DNA from: UBA8514 sp034933685
GTDB taxonomy: Bacteria; Bacillota; Clostridia; Lachnospirales; Anaerotignaceae
Reading direction: 5' to 3'
Length of the DNA: 64,000 nucleotides
Assembly (NCBI GenBank): GCA_034933685.1
Contig: JAYFNB010000035.1
Coordinates: 1 to 64,000 of the forward strand
A program made the translations under genes and the position numbers. A model generated the notes under the pieces. That model saw only the letters and a program-made list of their open reading frames with translations, did no database searches and had not been told where the DNA came from. This document shows positions 33,210 to 41,259 of the stretch, one piece after another. Position 1 is the first letter of the stretch, and each line of letters starts with the position of its first letter.

Positions 33210-34352
33210 TTATTTTGCAAATTTCAAATATTTATTAGGAAGTGTTCTTTTCCTTCTGATTCCGTGGTAAACCAAATCAACTACATATGTTGTCGTTTCA
33301 CGCTTATCTGGGTGCATATACCTGTTTACAACGGCTATAATGTCATTTTCAAAGCGGTAAATGTCATTAATAGATTCTAAACTTAACTTGATTTCATTTT
33401 TATTTTCATCTGGAAGAATGACAGAACTTTGAGCACTGTTGAAAATGAAGCGACAAATCCACTTTCTTGAATTATTATTATATACAACAGCTAAATACGA
33501 GTCAGTTATTTTGTAACTAATTTCTGTCATATTAACAGTATTTTTCAGAATGTTTTTCACGGCAAAAAATGCTTCTTGCTCTGCATCACTTAAAGTTTTA
33601 ACAGGTTCATCGTTGGTTATAATTGGAGTGGTTTCATTTCGATTTTCATTTAGAGCAGCTTTTATTTTATCATTGATTGTGTCGTTTAAAAAATCATTTA
33701 GAGCTTTCTTTAAAATTGGTCTGAATTTTTCAATAATAGTTTGTGTTTTAGCACCTGCGTATACATTTTGCACGCAAATTTTTGTAAAATCATCTGTAGG
33801 ATTTTGAAGTTGCTGCGAAATATAAGACTTAAAATTTTCAACATACTTCAGAGATTCCGCACTGGTAAATATCTTATTTGAATCAAAATTTTCTTTAGTA
33901 AACTTTTTAAGTTCAATAATTTTATTTTCACGTAAATTCAATAAATCAATTTCTAAAAATGGTTCTTTATCCATTTTGTTTACTTCTTCCAAATCAGTAT
34001 AAAAACGATAAATAATGCCGTTTGTTAAAATTGCAAATTTAGATTTTGTTGTTGCAAAATATCTAAAAAGTTGAGAATCGTGCTTTTCTAATTTTTTATT
34101 AAAACATTTTGCTTCAATAAGTATGACCGGCTCACCGTTTTGTAAAATGGCATAATCAACCTTTTCGCCTTTTTTTATCCCCACATCTGCAACGTATTCA
34201 GGAAGAAATTCTTGTGGGTTAAAAACATCGTAGCCAAGTAATGAAAAGAATGGCATTATGATTGATGTTTTTGTTGCTTCTTCAGTAGAAATATTGCCAA
34301 GTATTGTTGGTATTCTATCTGAAAAACTTTTAATTTTTTCATCAAAATCCAT
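33210..34352 (-). CDS. Stand-alone HSDR_N-type (PD-D/E-xK) nuclease-like protein
   Basis: A 380-residue protein with a type I restriction HsdR N-terminal nuclease-like domain (about 1-150). The core shows TKTSIIMPFFSLLGYDVF, VDYAILQNGEPVILIEAKC (the D...E-x-K active-site pattern) and FAILTNGIIYRFYTDL. No helicase or methylase partner is adjacent. The C-terminal half (about 255-380) is a separate domain ending in a beta-rich stretch seen in other stand-alone homologues. Its location among lysogenic genes suggests expression from the prophage and a defence or superinfection-exclusion role, which is inference. ATG at 34352 is chosen over the upstream one because AGGGGGA precedes it. Confidence 0.7.
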   Translation of the reverse strand: MDFDEKIKSFSDRIPTILGNISTEEATKTSIIMPFFSLLGYDVFNPQEFLPEYVADVGIKKGEKVDYAILQNGEPVILIEAKCFNKKLEKHDSQLFRYFATTKSKFAILTNGIIYRFYTDLEEVNKMDKEPFLEIDLLNLRENKIIELKKFTKENFDSNKIFTSAESLKYVENFKSYISQQLQNPTDDFTKICVQNVYAGAKTQTIIEKFRPILKKALNDFLNDTINDKIKAALNENRNETTPIITNDEPVKTLSDAEQEAFFAVKNILKNTVNMTEISYKITDSYLAVVYNNNSRKWICRFIFNSAQSSVILPDENKNEIKLSLESINDIYRFENDIIAVVNRYMHPDKRETTTYVVDLVYHGIRRKRTLPNKYLKFAK

Positions 34353-34371
34353 ATTTAATATCCCCCTTAAA

Positions 34372-34399
34372 TTGACATTATTTAACATAATGCTATAAT
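34372..34399 (+). promoter_or_regulatory. Plus-strand promoter for a second candidate small RNA
   Basis: TTGACA at 34372-34377 and TATAAT at 34394-34399 with a 16-base spacer, pointing away from the nuclease gene toward a terminator 70 bases on. Confidence 0.65.
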
Positions 34400-34405
34400 G
34401 TGATT

Positions 34406-34482
34406 AAGGGTTTTCGTTCTCTGACGTTAACTTCTTGCCTGCCACTCCAGTATTTGCGGTACTGGGGTGGCTTTATTTTTTA
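34406..34482 (+). ncRNA. Candidate small RNA between the nuclease gene and immA
   Basis: About 75 bases from the promoter at 34372-34399 to a strong terminator: GCCACTCCAGTA (34441-34452) pairs over 12 bp with TACTGGGGTGGC (34460-34471) around TTTGCGG, then a T run. No ribosome site or ORF. The T run overlaps the immA stop codon on the opposite strand. It is antisense to the leader expected if the nuclease gene is read from the repressor promoter. Confidence 0.55.
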
Positions 34483-35060
34483 TAATTTCTTATATATTGG
34501 TCAAATTGTTCTCTTACTTTTCTTTCTAACGGATGTTTATTAAACATATTTCTTTTATATAATTCTTCAAGCCGTTCTGCTCTAATTTCCGCAGACTTTC
34601 TTGATATGCCGCACAGTCTCATAATTTCCACTGGCGTATGTATGTCTAATGCCGCAAGTACCGTTGCCGGCATTAATATATCCCTTGCAAAAACATTGGC
34701 TTCAAGTTCCTGCAGATCTGTTTGGCTGTCTGTTTCTGAATTTCGGTAATGGATAGTTCCTATGTTATGATTTAGTACTCCATGCCCAAGTTCATGGGCT
34801 AAGGTGAATCTTCGGCGGTTTCGGTTATTGATTTTGTCATTAATGTATATCTCTTTTCCACTGCCGACGGCTGTTATAAATCCATCCCCATTTTTTACAT
34901 CCTCTTTAAAGTTTTGAAAAAGTGTAGTTTGTGAGTAAATAATAACTTTCAAATTATATTTACGTGCTATTACACCTAAATTCACAGGCAATTCCTTTAT
35001 TCCGCACTCCAGCAACACTTCCCACGCAGTATCCCTTGCTTTCTTATAACTATCATACAT
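34473..35060 (-). CDS. ImmA/IrrE-family metallopeptidase
   Basis: A 195-residue zinc peptidase. The HExxH motif is in LAHELGHGVLNH near residue 90, and a downstream Glu lies in DLQELEANVFARDILMP, both as in ImmA. ImmA proteins cleave their cognate phage or ICE repressor after DNA damage and trigger induction. It lies directly after the CI-like repressor, the expected pairing. AGGAGG precedes the ATG. Function on this repressor is inferred from position. Confidence 0.88.
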   Translation of the reverse strand: MYDSYKKARDTAWEVLLECGIKELPVNLGVIARKYNLKVIIYSQTTLFQNFKEDVKNGDGFITAVGSGKEIYINDKINNRNRRRFTLAHELGHGVLNHNIGTIHYRNSETDSQTDLQELEANVFARDILMPATVLAALDIHTPVEIMRLCGISRKSAEIRAERLEELYKRNMFNKHPLERKVREQFDQYIRNYKK

Positions 35061-35141
35061 CTTACAATCCTCCTAAAACAAATTTAGGTTTAATTGTAAG
35101 ATTTTGTCGGTTTAATTACCTTAGGTAATTACTGGTAATTA

Positions 35142-35594
35142 TTAGAACAGGTCTTCGTTGCCAGATTGGTCTGGAACATTTCTTGAACTTCTAACCATTT
35201 CTGCAGCTTCTTCTTCGGACATTTCTACATGACCACCACGTGCCACAAAGCGAACCGGATTAGATTCTTTTGGTTGGTTATCAATCAATTCAAGCCCTAA
35301 AGTAACTCTTACTATATTTTTGTGTTCAATGTCTGCTTTTTTATACGCATCTGTAACTTCTTGAATTTCAGAAGAATATGAAAACAAATCTACAACAGGC
35401 TCATCATCCATCAAATCGCCTAGAGTTTTTCCCAATGCATACACTATAGTTTTAACAGTTTCTAATTGTGGATTAGGATTTGTGCCAGAAGTTATTTTAT
35501 CTATTGTGCTTTTAGGGATTCCAGTTATTTCAGACAGTTCTTTATTAGTTATTCCTTTTTCTTTTTTATACATATTGATTTTTTCTAAGCCCAT
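35142..35594 (-). CDS. CI-like phage repressor (XRE-family HTH)
   Basis: A 150-residue protein with an N-terminal Cro/CI helix-turn-helix (KEKGITNKELSEITGIPKST, IDKITSGTNPNPQLETVKTI) and a helical, acidic C-terminal region without the LexA-type Ser-Lys protease. A repressor lacking self-cleavage fits cleavage by the adjacent ImmA peptidase. Its promoter and three operators fill the divergent region to the Cro-like gene. AGGGGTG lies upstream of the ATG. Confidence 0.88.
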   Translation of the reverse strand: MGLEKINMYKKEKGITNKELSEITGIPKSTIDKITSGTNPNPQLETVKTIVYALGKTLGDLMDDEPVVDLFSYSSEIQEVTDAYKKADIEHKNIVRVTLGLELIDNQPKESNPVRFVARGGHVEMSEEEAAEMVRSSRNVPDQSGNEDLF

Positions 35595-35617
35595 TTTCTA
35601 AACACCCCTTTAGACAG

Positions 35618-35646
35618 ACTATATAGCACAATTATGCAATCGTCAA
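35618..35646 (-). promoter_or_regulatory. Repressor promoter (PRM-like)
   Basis: On the minus strand TTGACG (35646-35641), 17 bases, TATAGT (35623-35618), 24 bases before the repressor start. Operator 1 (35654-35669) lies just upstream of its -35, suited to autoregulation. Confidence 0.7.
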
Positions 35647-35653
35647 GATTAAA

Positions 35654-35741
35654 TTTCCGATAGAGGAAAATATTTTCTAAAAAAGCGTTGACAATTTCCT
35701 GATAAAGAAATATAATACAGTCAAGTTTCCGATATAGGAAA
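35654..35741. promoter_or_regulatory. Genetic switch: three operators and early promoter (PR-like)
   Basis: Three 16-bp palindromes of pattern TTTCC-N6-GGAAA lie at 35654-35669 (GATAGA centre), 35695-35710 (one mismatch) and 35726-35741 (GATATA centre). The plus-strand early promoter has TTGACA at 35688-35693 and TATAAT at 35711-35716, spacer 17, and operator 2 exactly fills that spacer. Operator 3 covers the transcription start region. Repressor binding would silence the early genes. Confidence 0.8.
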
Positions 35742-35772
35742 TAAACGGTTGAATCATGAAGGAGGTGAAAGT

Positions 35773-36021
35773 ATGAATAAAAATTTGAAGTACGACAATT
35801 TAAGAAAAGTTCTTTTTGACAAGAGAATTGAGGTAAAGGCGCTTGCATGTGCATTGGGCGTAGATGAAAAAACAATAATTAATAAGTTGGATGGGAATAG
35901 CAGAGTTGGATTTTCATATGACGAAGCTTATGAACTTAGGAAATTATTCTTTTCAGAATATGATCCAGATTATTTGTTTACAAGAGCCATGGGGGACGAC
36001 CAAACAGACAAGGCAAGCTAA
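35773..36021 (+). CDS. Cro-like / small HTH early protein
   Basis: An 82-residue protein with a helix-turn-helix-like core (NLRKVLFDKRIEVKALACAL, GVDEKTIINKLDGNSRVGFS). It is the first gene from the early promoter, opposite the repressor, the place of Cro or an antirepressor. The start at 35773 follows GGAGGTG; the ATG at 35755 or so upstream would put the ribosome site inside the gene. Confidence 0.75.
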   Translation: MNKNLKYDNLRKVLFDKRIEVKALACALGVDEKTIINKLDGNSRVGFSYDEAYELRKLFFSEYDPDYLFTRAMGDDQTDKAS

Positions 36022-36037
36022 AAAGGGGGCGAACACA

Positions 36038-36271
36038 ATGTATGAAGTTAGCAATTGTAAAGAAATATCTGTAAACTACAAAGGTTCTTCATATTTAGTA
36101 ATTTATGGGGAGCATGTAAACGGATGGTTTTTCTGTATTCCTAATTTTCAAGTTGGTGGTGAGTTGAGCGATACAACTGATGTTTTTTGGAACAGTCCAA
36201 GAATAGGCAAGGCACTGGACGATATGGAGGCAGGAATAGCCATAGCTAATGGAATAAAAAATAATGGGTAA
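36038..36271 (+). CDS. Small early phage protein, unknown
   Basis: 77 residues, beginning MYEVSNCKEISVNYKG, with GWFFCIPNFQVGGELS and TDVFWNSPRIGK. The WF-IP-(N/E)W and T-D-x-F-W-N pattern recalls DUF6618 phage proteins, but this is uncertain. AAAAGGGGG lies before the ATG. It overlaps the next frame slightly. Confidence 0.6.
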   Translation: MYEVSNCKEISVNYKGSSYLVIYGEHVNGWFFCIPNFQVGGELSDTTDVFWNSPRIGKALDDMEAGIAIANGIKNNG

Positions 36272-36284
36272 GGAGATGGGGAAA

Positions 36285-36557
36285 ATGGCTGTTGCAAGAA
36301 TGAGAACGGTGGACGGTGCTTTCAAGTACATTCAGGGTCAAGACCCAGAAACAGCCCTTACAAAATCAGCCTTTTACAGATTTGTAAGAGAAGGCAAAAT
36401 ACCGCATTGTTATGTGGGTTTTACAGGAAAAAAGAAATTGATAAACCTTGATGATGTTGACGAATTTCTTTCGAATGGGTTTAAAAACATGCAGGAAGAA
36501 CCTAAACAAATTGGTATCAGGGCAATAAATGAAAAGATTTTGCCTATCTCTGTTTAA
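36285..36557 (+). CDS. Excisionase-like / HTH DNA-binding protein
   Basis: A 90-residue protein with a MerR/Xis-type winged-helix core: SAFYRFVREGKIPHCYVG, KKKLINLDDVDEFLSNG. Such proteins direct excision or bind early operators. AAGGAG is nine bases before the ATG at 36285, which is preferred over the ATG at 36264. Among early genes it is the best Xis candidate in view. Confidence 0.65.
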   Translation: MAVARMRTVDGAFKYIQGQDPETALTKSAFYRFVREGKIPHCYVGFTGKKKLINLDDVDEFLSNGFKNMQEEPKQIGIRAINEKILPISV

Positions 36558-36619
36558 TGCAAAACTTGGAATAATTTTAAACAGTTACAGGCTAATTATA
36601 ATAAAAAGGAGAGATTTAT

Positions 36620-37027
36620 ATGACAAAGATTGACCTTAACAATCTGGCAGGTGGAGCAACTGCTGAACAAATCAACAGAGAAATTACAAATGTGCTCAGC
36701 AACATAAAAGACCCCAACACAGACCAACAGGCAAAGCGCAAGATTACCATCACAATGACATTCACGCCCGACAAGGGTGACAGTGATGTTGTTGCCATCC
36801 ACACAATATGCAAACCAACTTTGGCGCCTGCAAATGGTACAAGCACCAGATTCCTTGTGGGGATAGACTCAGATGGAAAGATGAAAGCTTCAGAGTGGGG
36901 GAAGAATGCCATGGTTGGCCAGATTCAGGTGGATGACTATGTTGTTGATGAAGATGGTGAAATACTTGAAAAAAGTGCAAAGTCGGGCGTTATTGATTTT
37001 CAGGCGAAAGCCAATAAGGAGGCTTAA
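36620..37027 (+). CDS. Conserved phage protein of the type annotated as replication terminator protein
   Basis: 135 residues; the opening KIDLNNLAGGATAEQINREI, then NIKDPNTDQQAKRKITITMT and KPTLAPANGTSTRFL recur in many Clostridia prophages under the name replication terminator protein. The name has little functional support. It precedes a DUF2303-like gene by four bases, and the pair is probably translated together. AAGGAG precedes the ATG. Confidence 0.7.
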   Translation: MTKIDLNNLAGGATAEQINREITNVLSNIKDPNTDQQAKRKITITMTFTPDKGDSDVVAIHTICKPTLAPANGTSTRFLVGIDSDGKMKASEWGKNAMVGQIQVDDYVVDEDGEILEKSAKSGVIDFQAKANKEA

Positions 37028-37030
37028 ATT

Positions 37031-37753
37031 ATGATTGAGAAAGCATTAAGATACGTTGTTGGATTAAGACAGCCACAAATAGAAACAATTGACGGCATTA
37101 CATATTGTGATAAGGATTTATCACCAGTTTTTGCACCAAGGCAAAGTGCGGTGGACACAAAATCCCTGTTATCAGTTGTTGATTACATAAAAGCAAACAT
37201 TGACGGGTGCATCCTTGGGACAGAGAGAGTTGTAATTCATATCAAGGATTATCAGTCTGTTAATGTTATGAGTGAATCCTTAATTGACTCAAAGGAAAGA
37301 GAGCAGTTTATTCATGCTAAGGCTGAATTACCAGCATTTAGGTTTGGCAACTTCTATACGGCAGAAGAGTTTAACATCCTTATGCAGTCGGTATTTATTG
37401 AAAATGACGATGCAGAAATTTTGCTGAAGGTTGTTGGAAATTTAAAGGATTCAGCTGTAAAAGCAATAGGTGATGATGGAGTAAGCCAGTCGGTCACGAT
37501 GAAAGTTGGAATATCTACAGTAGCAGATGTGAAGGTGCCGAACCCTGTCAGTTTGATGCCTTACAGAACATTTATTGAGGTGGATCAGCCTGAAAGCAAA
37601 TTCATTTTCCGTATGCGTGAAGGTGGGATGTGTGCATTGTTTGAAGCTGATGGTGGGGCATGGAAACGCAATGCGGTAATAAAGATAAAAGAATATTTTG
37701 AGTTTGAATTAGCAGCGCAAATTGATGCAGGCAACGTGATTATTTTAGCTTAA
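37031..37753 (+). CDS. DUF2303-like phage protein
   Basis: 240 residues, with the family-like VPNPVSLMPYRTFIEVDQPE, ESKFIFRMREGG and an acidic C-terminal end. DUF2303 proteins occur beside recombination and replication genes of phages; their role is unknown. It directly follows the preceding gene. Confidence 0.7.
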   Translation: MIEKALRYVVGLRQPQIETIDGITYCDKDLSPVFAPRQSAVDTKSLLSVVDYIKANIDGCILGTERVVIHIKDYQSVNVMSESLIDSKEREQFIHAKAELPAFRFGNFYTAEEFNILMQSVFIENDDAEILLKVVGNLKDSAVKAIGDDGVSQSVTMKVGISTVADVKVPNPVSLMPYRTFIEVDQPESKFIFRMREGGMCALFEADGGAWKRNAVIKIKEYFEFELAAQIDAGNVIILA

Positions 37754-37822
37754 GGATGTAAATAAAGGGCGGTGTAACAACTGCCCTTTTACAAGAACAA
37801 AAAACAGAATAGGGCGGTGCGT

Positions 37823-38674
37823 ATGAAAATCGGTCTTGATTTTTTCTACTGTCCTGTAAGCTTTGACGACCCAACACAGTTAGTTGAAGCAGAATTTGGG
37901 TTAAAAGCAATTGCAATAATCGTTAAGCTTAAACAGCGTATTTTTGGTGGGCAAGGTTATTATTGTGATTGGAATGACGAGGTTGCATTGTTGTTTGGTA
38001 GCAAGGTCTGCGGACTGTCTCCTGGTGACCATGCCGTTTCGGAAGTTATAAATGCGGCTCTAAGACGAGGAATATTTGATAAAAAAATATTTGATAAATA
38101 CGGTGTATTAACGTCTATGGAAATTCAAAGGGATTTCCTAGAAGCCGCCAAAAGGCGAAAAAACGTAGAGGTAAAAAAAGAGTACCTCTTATTAAGTTTA
38201 CCCATTTTACAGGACAATGTAATCATAATTGATAAAAATGTAAACATAAACGGCAAAAATGTAGACATAAACGAACAAAGTAAAGGAAAGGGAAGTAAAG
38301 GAAAGGAAAGTAATGATTCTTGCACAGAGCCGGGAGAACCCGACTCCATGCCGCCAGTAATATCATTGCCCCTAAATGACAATAGCGAATATCCCATTAC
38401 TGAAAAAGAAATAGAAGTATGGAAAGAACTATATCCGTCTGTAAACATTTTGCAAGAGCTAAGAAAATACAAGGGGTGGGCGTTGACCAATCCAAAGAAG
38501 CGTAAAACAAGGGGTGGGATATTAAGAAGCGTGAATAGCTGGCTTGCAAAAGAACAGGATAAGGGCGGCAGTCCTCAAAACAATTCCGTAAAGCAAAATA
38601 GTAATGCTAAGCCTGCAAACGGAGTTAATGCAATAATTGAAGAGTTCGGCCTTGGGGAGGACAAACATGAGTGA
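37823..38674 (+). CDS. Phage replisome organiser-like protein (DUF4373/Lin1244-type N-terminus)
   Basis: 283 residues. The N-terminal 100 (KIGLDFFYCPVSFDDPTQLV, EFGLKAIAIIVKLKQRIFG, GQGYYCDWNDEVALLFGSKV) match the Lin1244/Lin1753-like domain of phage replication initiators. A basic, repetitive linker (about 110-170, containing KGKGSKGKESN) leads to a C-terminal DnaD-like helical part (EIEVWKELYPSVNILQELRK). It would bind the phage origin and load the DnaB helicase encoded next, which overlaps its end by eight bases. Confidence 0.8.
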   Translation: MKIGLDFFYCPVSFDDPTQLVEAEFGLKAIAIIVKLKQRIFGGQGYYCDWNDEVALLFGSKVCGLSPGDHAVSEVINAALRRGIFDKKIFDKYGVLTSMEIQRDFLEAAKRRKNVEVKKEYLLLSLPILQDNVIIIDKNVNINGKNVDINEQSKGKGSKGKESNDSCTEPGEPDSMPPVISLPLNDNSEYPITEKEIEVWKELYPSVNILQELRKYKGWALTNPKKRKTRGGILRSVNSWLAKEQDKGGSPQNNSVKQNSNAKPANGVNAIIEEFGLGEDKHE

Positions 38675-39998
38675 AATATTTGACCTTGAAGCAGAAAAAG
38701 CAGTATTGGCTTGTGTCTGCTTGGGGGGCGAAAATGCCTATGTAAAATTAAACGGACTTACAGCCAATGACTTTTACAGCAAACAGTGTGCAATGATTTT
38801 TACAGCGATTTCCGAACTTATGAAACATCAAGCGGCTGTGGATGCAGTCACTATATCAGACCGACTGAGGCAAAAAGGCAATCTTGAAAAGTGTGGTGGT
38901 ATACAGTTTTTATCTTCAGTTTTAATGTCAGTGGGTACAAGCATTGGTGTTGAGGACTATGCGGCAATTGTTCGGGAGAAGGCTGAAAGGCGCAGGTTAC
39001 TGCCGATGTTGAAGAAGGCATTTCAGCTTACTGAAAGCGGTGACTACAACAAGCTGTTAGAGGCCTTGGAGAATATAAAGCCTAACAATTGTAAATCTCG
39101 TTCAAATTTGGAGAGCGTGCCTGAGATATTTGAAAGATTTTTCACTGAAAAAATGGAACAGAGGGAAACAGGGGCAAAACTTACAGGAGTGGCAACAGGA
39201 TTTAGAATGTTCGACCGTGTTACAGGTGGGCTACAAAATAGTGACTTAATAATTATTGCTGCCAGACCTTCTATGGGCAAAACGGCATTTATGCTTGAAA
39301 TGGCTATGGGTGTTGCAAAAAATCAGCCGCAGGACGAAGTCATTATTTTTTCCCTTGAAATGAACAAGAATGCTATTGTTGCCAGAATGACATCCTCCTA
39401 TTTCAAAATTAATAATCAGAAGTGGAAATCACCCGACACAATTACAAATGACGATATTAAAGAAATGAAAAAGATGGTTTCATCTTTTGAAGACACAGTT
39501 AGAAATATTTACATACATGATGACCCACAAATGACAATGAATGAAATTCTTACGGTGGTACTGGAACGAATTGCGAAGAACGGAGGCAAAGCACCCTCGT
39601 TAATATGCATTGACTATTTGCAACAGATTTTTGGCAACGGAAACGAAAGTCCTGTTGTAATGTTTACAAAAATAAGTAGGGAGCTAAAGGTTTTGGCAAG
39701 AAAAATCGGTTGTCCAGTGGTGTGCTTATCGCAGTTAAGCAGAAAATGCGAAGAACGTGCAGATAAACGACCAATGCTTTCCGATCTAAGGGAATCAGGA
39801 GCCATTGAACAGGATGCGGACATTGTTGGCTTTTTGTATCGTGATGAATATTATTTTCCCGACAGTGAAGCAAAGAACCAAGCAGAGTTGATAATTCAAA
39901 AGCACAGAAACGGAGCAGTTGGAACATTTAATTTTGTTTTTATGAAGGAGTATACCTCATTTAGAGAAATGATGCCTTTTGACAGTAAAAAGGGGTGA
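38667..39998 (+). CDS. dnaB: Replicative DNA helicase (DnaB-like)
   Basis: 443 residues. The N-terminal helical domain (DLEAEKAVLACVCLGGENAY, DAVTISDRLRQKGN) precedes a RecA-like ATPase with Walker A ARPSMGKTAF near residue 200, Walker B LICIDYLQQ and QLSRKCEERADKRPMLSDLR. It unwinds DNA at the phage fork. The start at 38667 overlaps the previous gene and has GGGGAGG upstream, implying coupled translation. Confidence 0.95.
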   Translation: MSEIFDLEAEKAVLACVCLGGENAYVKLNGLTANDFYSKQCAMIFTAISELMKHQAAVDAVTISDRLRQKGNLEKCGGIQFLSSVLMSVGTSIGVEDYAAIVREKAERRRLLPMLKKAFQLTESGDYNKLLEALENIKPNNCKSRSNLESVPEIFERFFTEKMEQRETGAKLTGVATGFRMFDRVTGGLQNSDLIIIAARPSMGKTAFMLEMAMGVAKNQPQDEVIIFSLEMNKNAIVARMTSSYFKINNQKWKSPDTITNDDIKEMKKMVSSFEDTVRNIYIHDDPQMTMNEILTVVLERIAKNGGKAPSLICIDYLQQIFGNGNESPVVMFTKISRELKVLARKIGCPVVCLSQLSRKCEERADKRPMLSDLRESGAIEQDADIVGFLYRDEYYFPDSEAKNQAELIIQKHRNGAVGTFNFVFMKEYTSFREMMPFDSKKG

Positions 39999-40003
39999 GA
40001 TTC

Positions 40004-40366
40004 ATGGCATTAAGTGATGTTATTGGCAAATATGTAGATAGCAGTAGTCACAACCAAAAAGCACCAGAAAGCAAGCTTGACGTTATAAGAAAAGAATTTG
40101 AAAAAATGGATTCCAGATGGTGGGCAATATATTTTGAAAATCTTTCAAAAAAGTATGAGCATTGCACCAAAGATGATCCACTGCTAAAGATAATGACTTT
40201 GGAGTCCCAAAAGGATGAATTGAAATATAAAACTTATGGTGAAATTTTGCAGAACCCAGGATTGCTTGAATTCAAGTGGAATGAGCTTAAAATTAAGCTG
40301 GCAGAAATTAATGCTGAGATAAACAAGATTAAGAAAAGTATGGGTGATGGGCAGTTAAAGCTGTAG
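40004..40366 (+). CDS. Phage protein of unknown function
   Basis: 120 residues, charged and helical, with a C-terminal coiled-coil-like stretch (FKWNELKIKLAEINAEINKI). ATG at 40004 has AAAGGGGTG upstream and follows dnaB by five bases. It may assist replication, but only position says so. Confidence 0.6.
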   Translation: MALSDVIGKYVDSSSHNQKAPESKLDVIRKEFEKMDSRWWAIYFENLSKKYEHCTKDDPLLKIMTLESQKDELKYKTYGEILQNPGLLEFKWNELKIKLAEINAEINKIKKSMGDGQLKL

Positions 40367-40450
40367 TAGAAACTTAAAGTTAGTTTAATAACAGGAGGAA
40401 GCTGCTGGTAGTAAACAATTATTTTACATATAAAAAAGGAGCGTTTGAGT

Positions 40451-41167
40451 ATGAATATTGATGTTAGTGCAATTGTAAACGATAAAATCAGGGAACTTGA
40501 AGAAAGTGGAATTATAAAACAGAAGATTGAAGAAACAGTTGAAAAGGTTGTTTTAAAAGAAATATGTGATGGTCTGGATAGTTGGGAGCTTAGAAGGAAT
40601 ATTTCTACCGCTGTAAAGGACACTGCAGGAACAATTATATCAAGTTTAAATTTCTCTGCTTACAATGGCTTCATTGCACAGACGGTTAAAAACATTTTGG
40701 ATGGCGAAGTGAAAGCAGATTTAGCGGAAAAAGTTCAAAAATCTATAAACGAGTTAATGCTAAATAAGGTTGAAAGCGTGAAGTTATCAGAAATATTCAA
40801 AAAATATTATGAATGGGTATGTGAGCATACAGAAGAAGGTGACAAGTGGAATAGACGAGAGTTTACACATGAGCTTGAAATTAATGAGGACGGAGATTTT
40901 AGACACTTCCGAATTAAATTTAGTGATGAAAAATTGGACAAGTATGATTATGCACAAATTAATTTTAGATTATGCGATTATAAAGGGCGAGGAACGGATG
41001 AACTGGAGAATTTGTGTTTTGAAAATAAGGATATGACAAAGACGTTAATTGTTGGCAGATTGAATGATTTTCAAGCTTATATGCTTAATCTTTTATATAA
41101 CAAAGTTAAAATAATACTGGACATAGAAGATGTTGAGGAATATGGGTACTATGATATTGATTGTTAG
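40451..41167 (+). CDS. Phage protein of unknown function
   Basis: 238 residues. The first 115 are helical and acidic with coiled-coil character (VNDKIRELEESGIIKQKIEE); the rest is mixed alpha/beta with aromatic clusters (HFRIKFSDEKLDKYDYAQIN) and an acidic tail. AAGGAG precedes the ATG at 40451. No homology recognised. Confidence 0.6.
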   Translation: MNIDVSAIVNDKIRELEESGIIKQKIEETVEKVVLKEICDGLDSWELRRNISTAVKDTAGTIISSLNFSAYNGFIAQTVKNILDGEVKADLAEKVQKSINELMLNKVESVKLSEIFKKYYEWVCEHTEEGDKWNRREFTHELEINEDGDFRHFRIKFSDEKLDKYDYAQINFRLCDYKGRGTDELENLCFENKDMTKTLIVGRLNDFQAYMLNLLYNKVKIILDIEDVEEYGYYDIDC

Positions 41168-41206
41168 GAAAATCCGAAAATTTTAAAAACAAAAAATAAA
41201 ATCAGA

Positions 41207-41251
41207 GGGGAGTAAGAGGTTTGGTCGACCGATAAACAGCTGTTTACTCCT
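41207..41251 (+). promoter_or_regulatory. Nested palindromes ahead of the DNA methyltransferase
   Basis: GGGGAGTAA (41207-41215) pairs with TTTACTCCT (41243-41251); inside lie GGTCGACC (41223-41230) and the perfect 14-bp palindrome TAAACAGCTGTTTA (41233-41246). The stretch directly precedes a gene with almost no ribosome site. It may be an operator for the methylase or an RNA structure hiding its start. Confidence 0.45.
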
Positions 41252-41259
41252 GTGAAAAA

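Noticed and set aside
35585..35875. 96-residue minus-strand ORF
   Set aside because: It runs through the operator and promoter region of the switch and has no ribosome site; stop-poor by chance.
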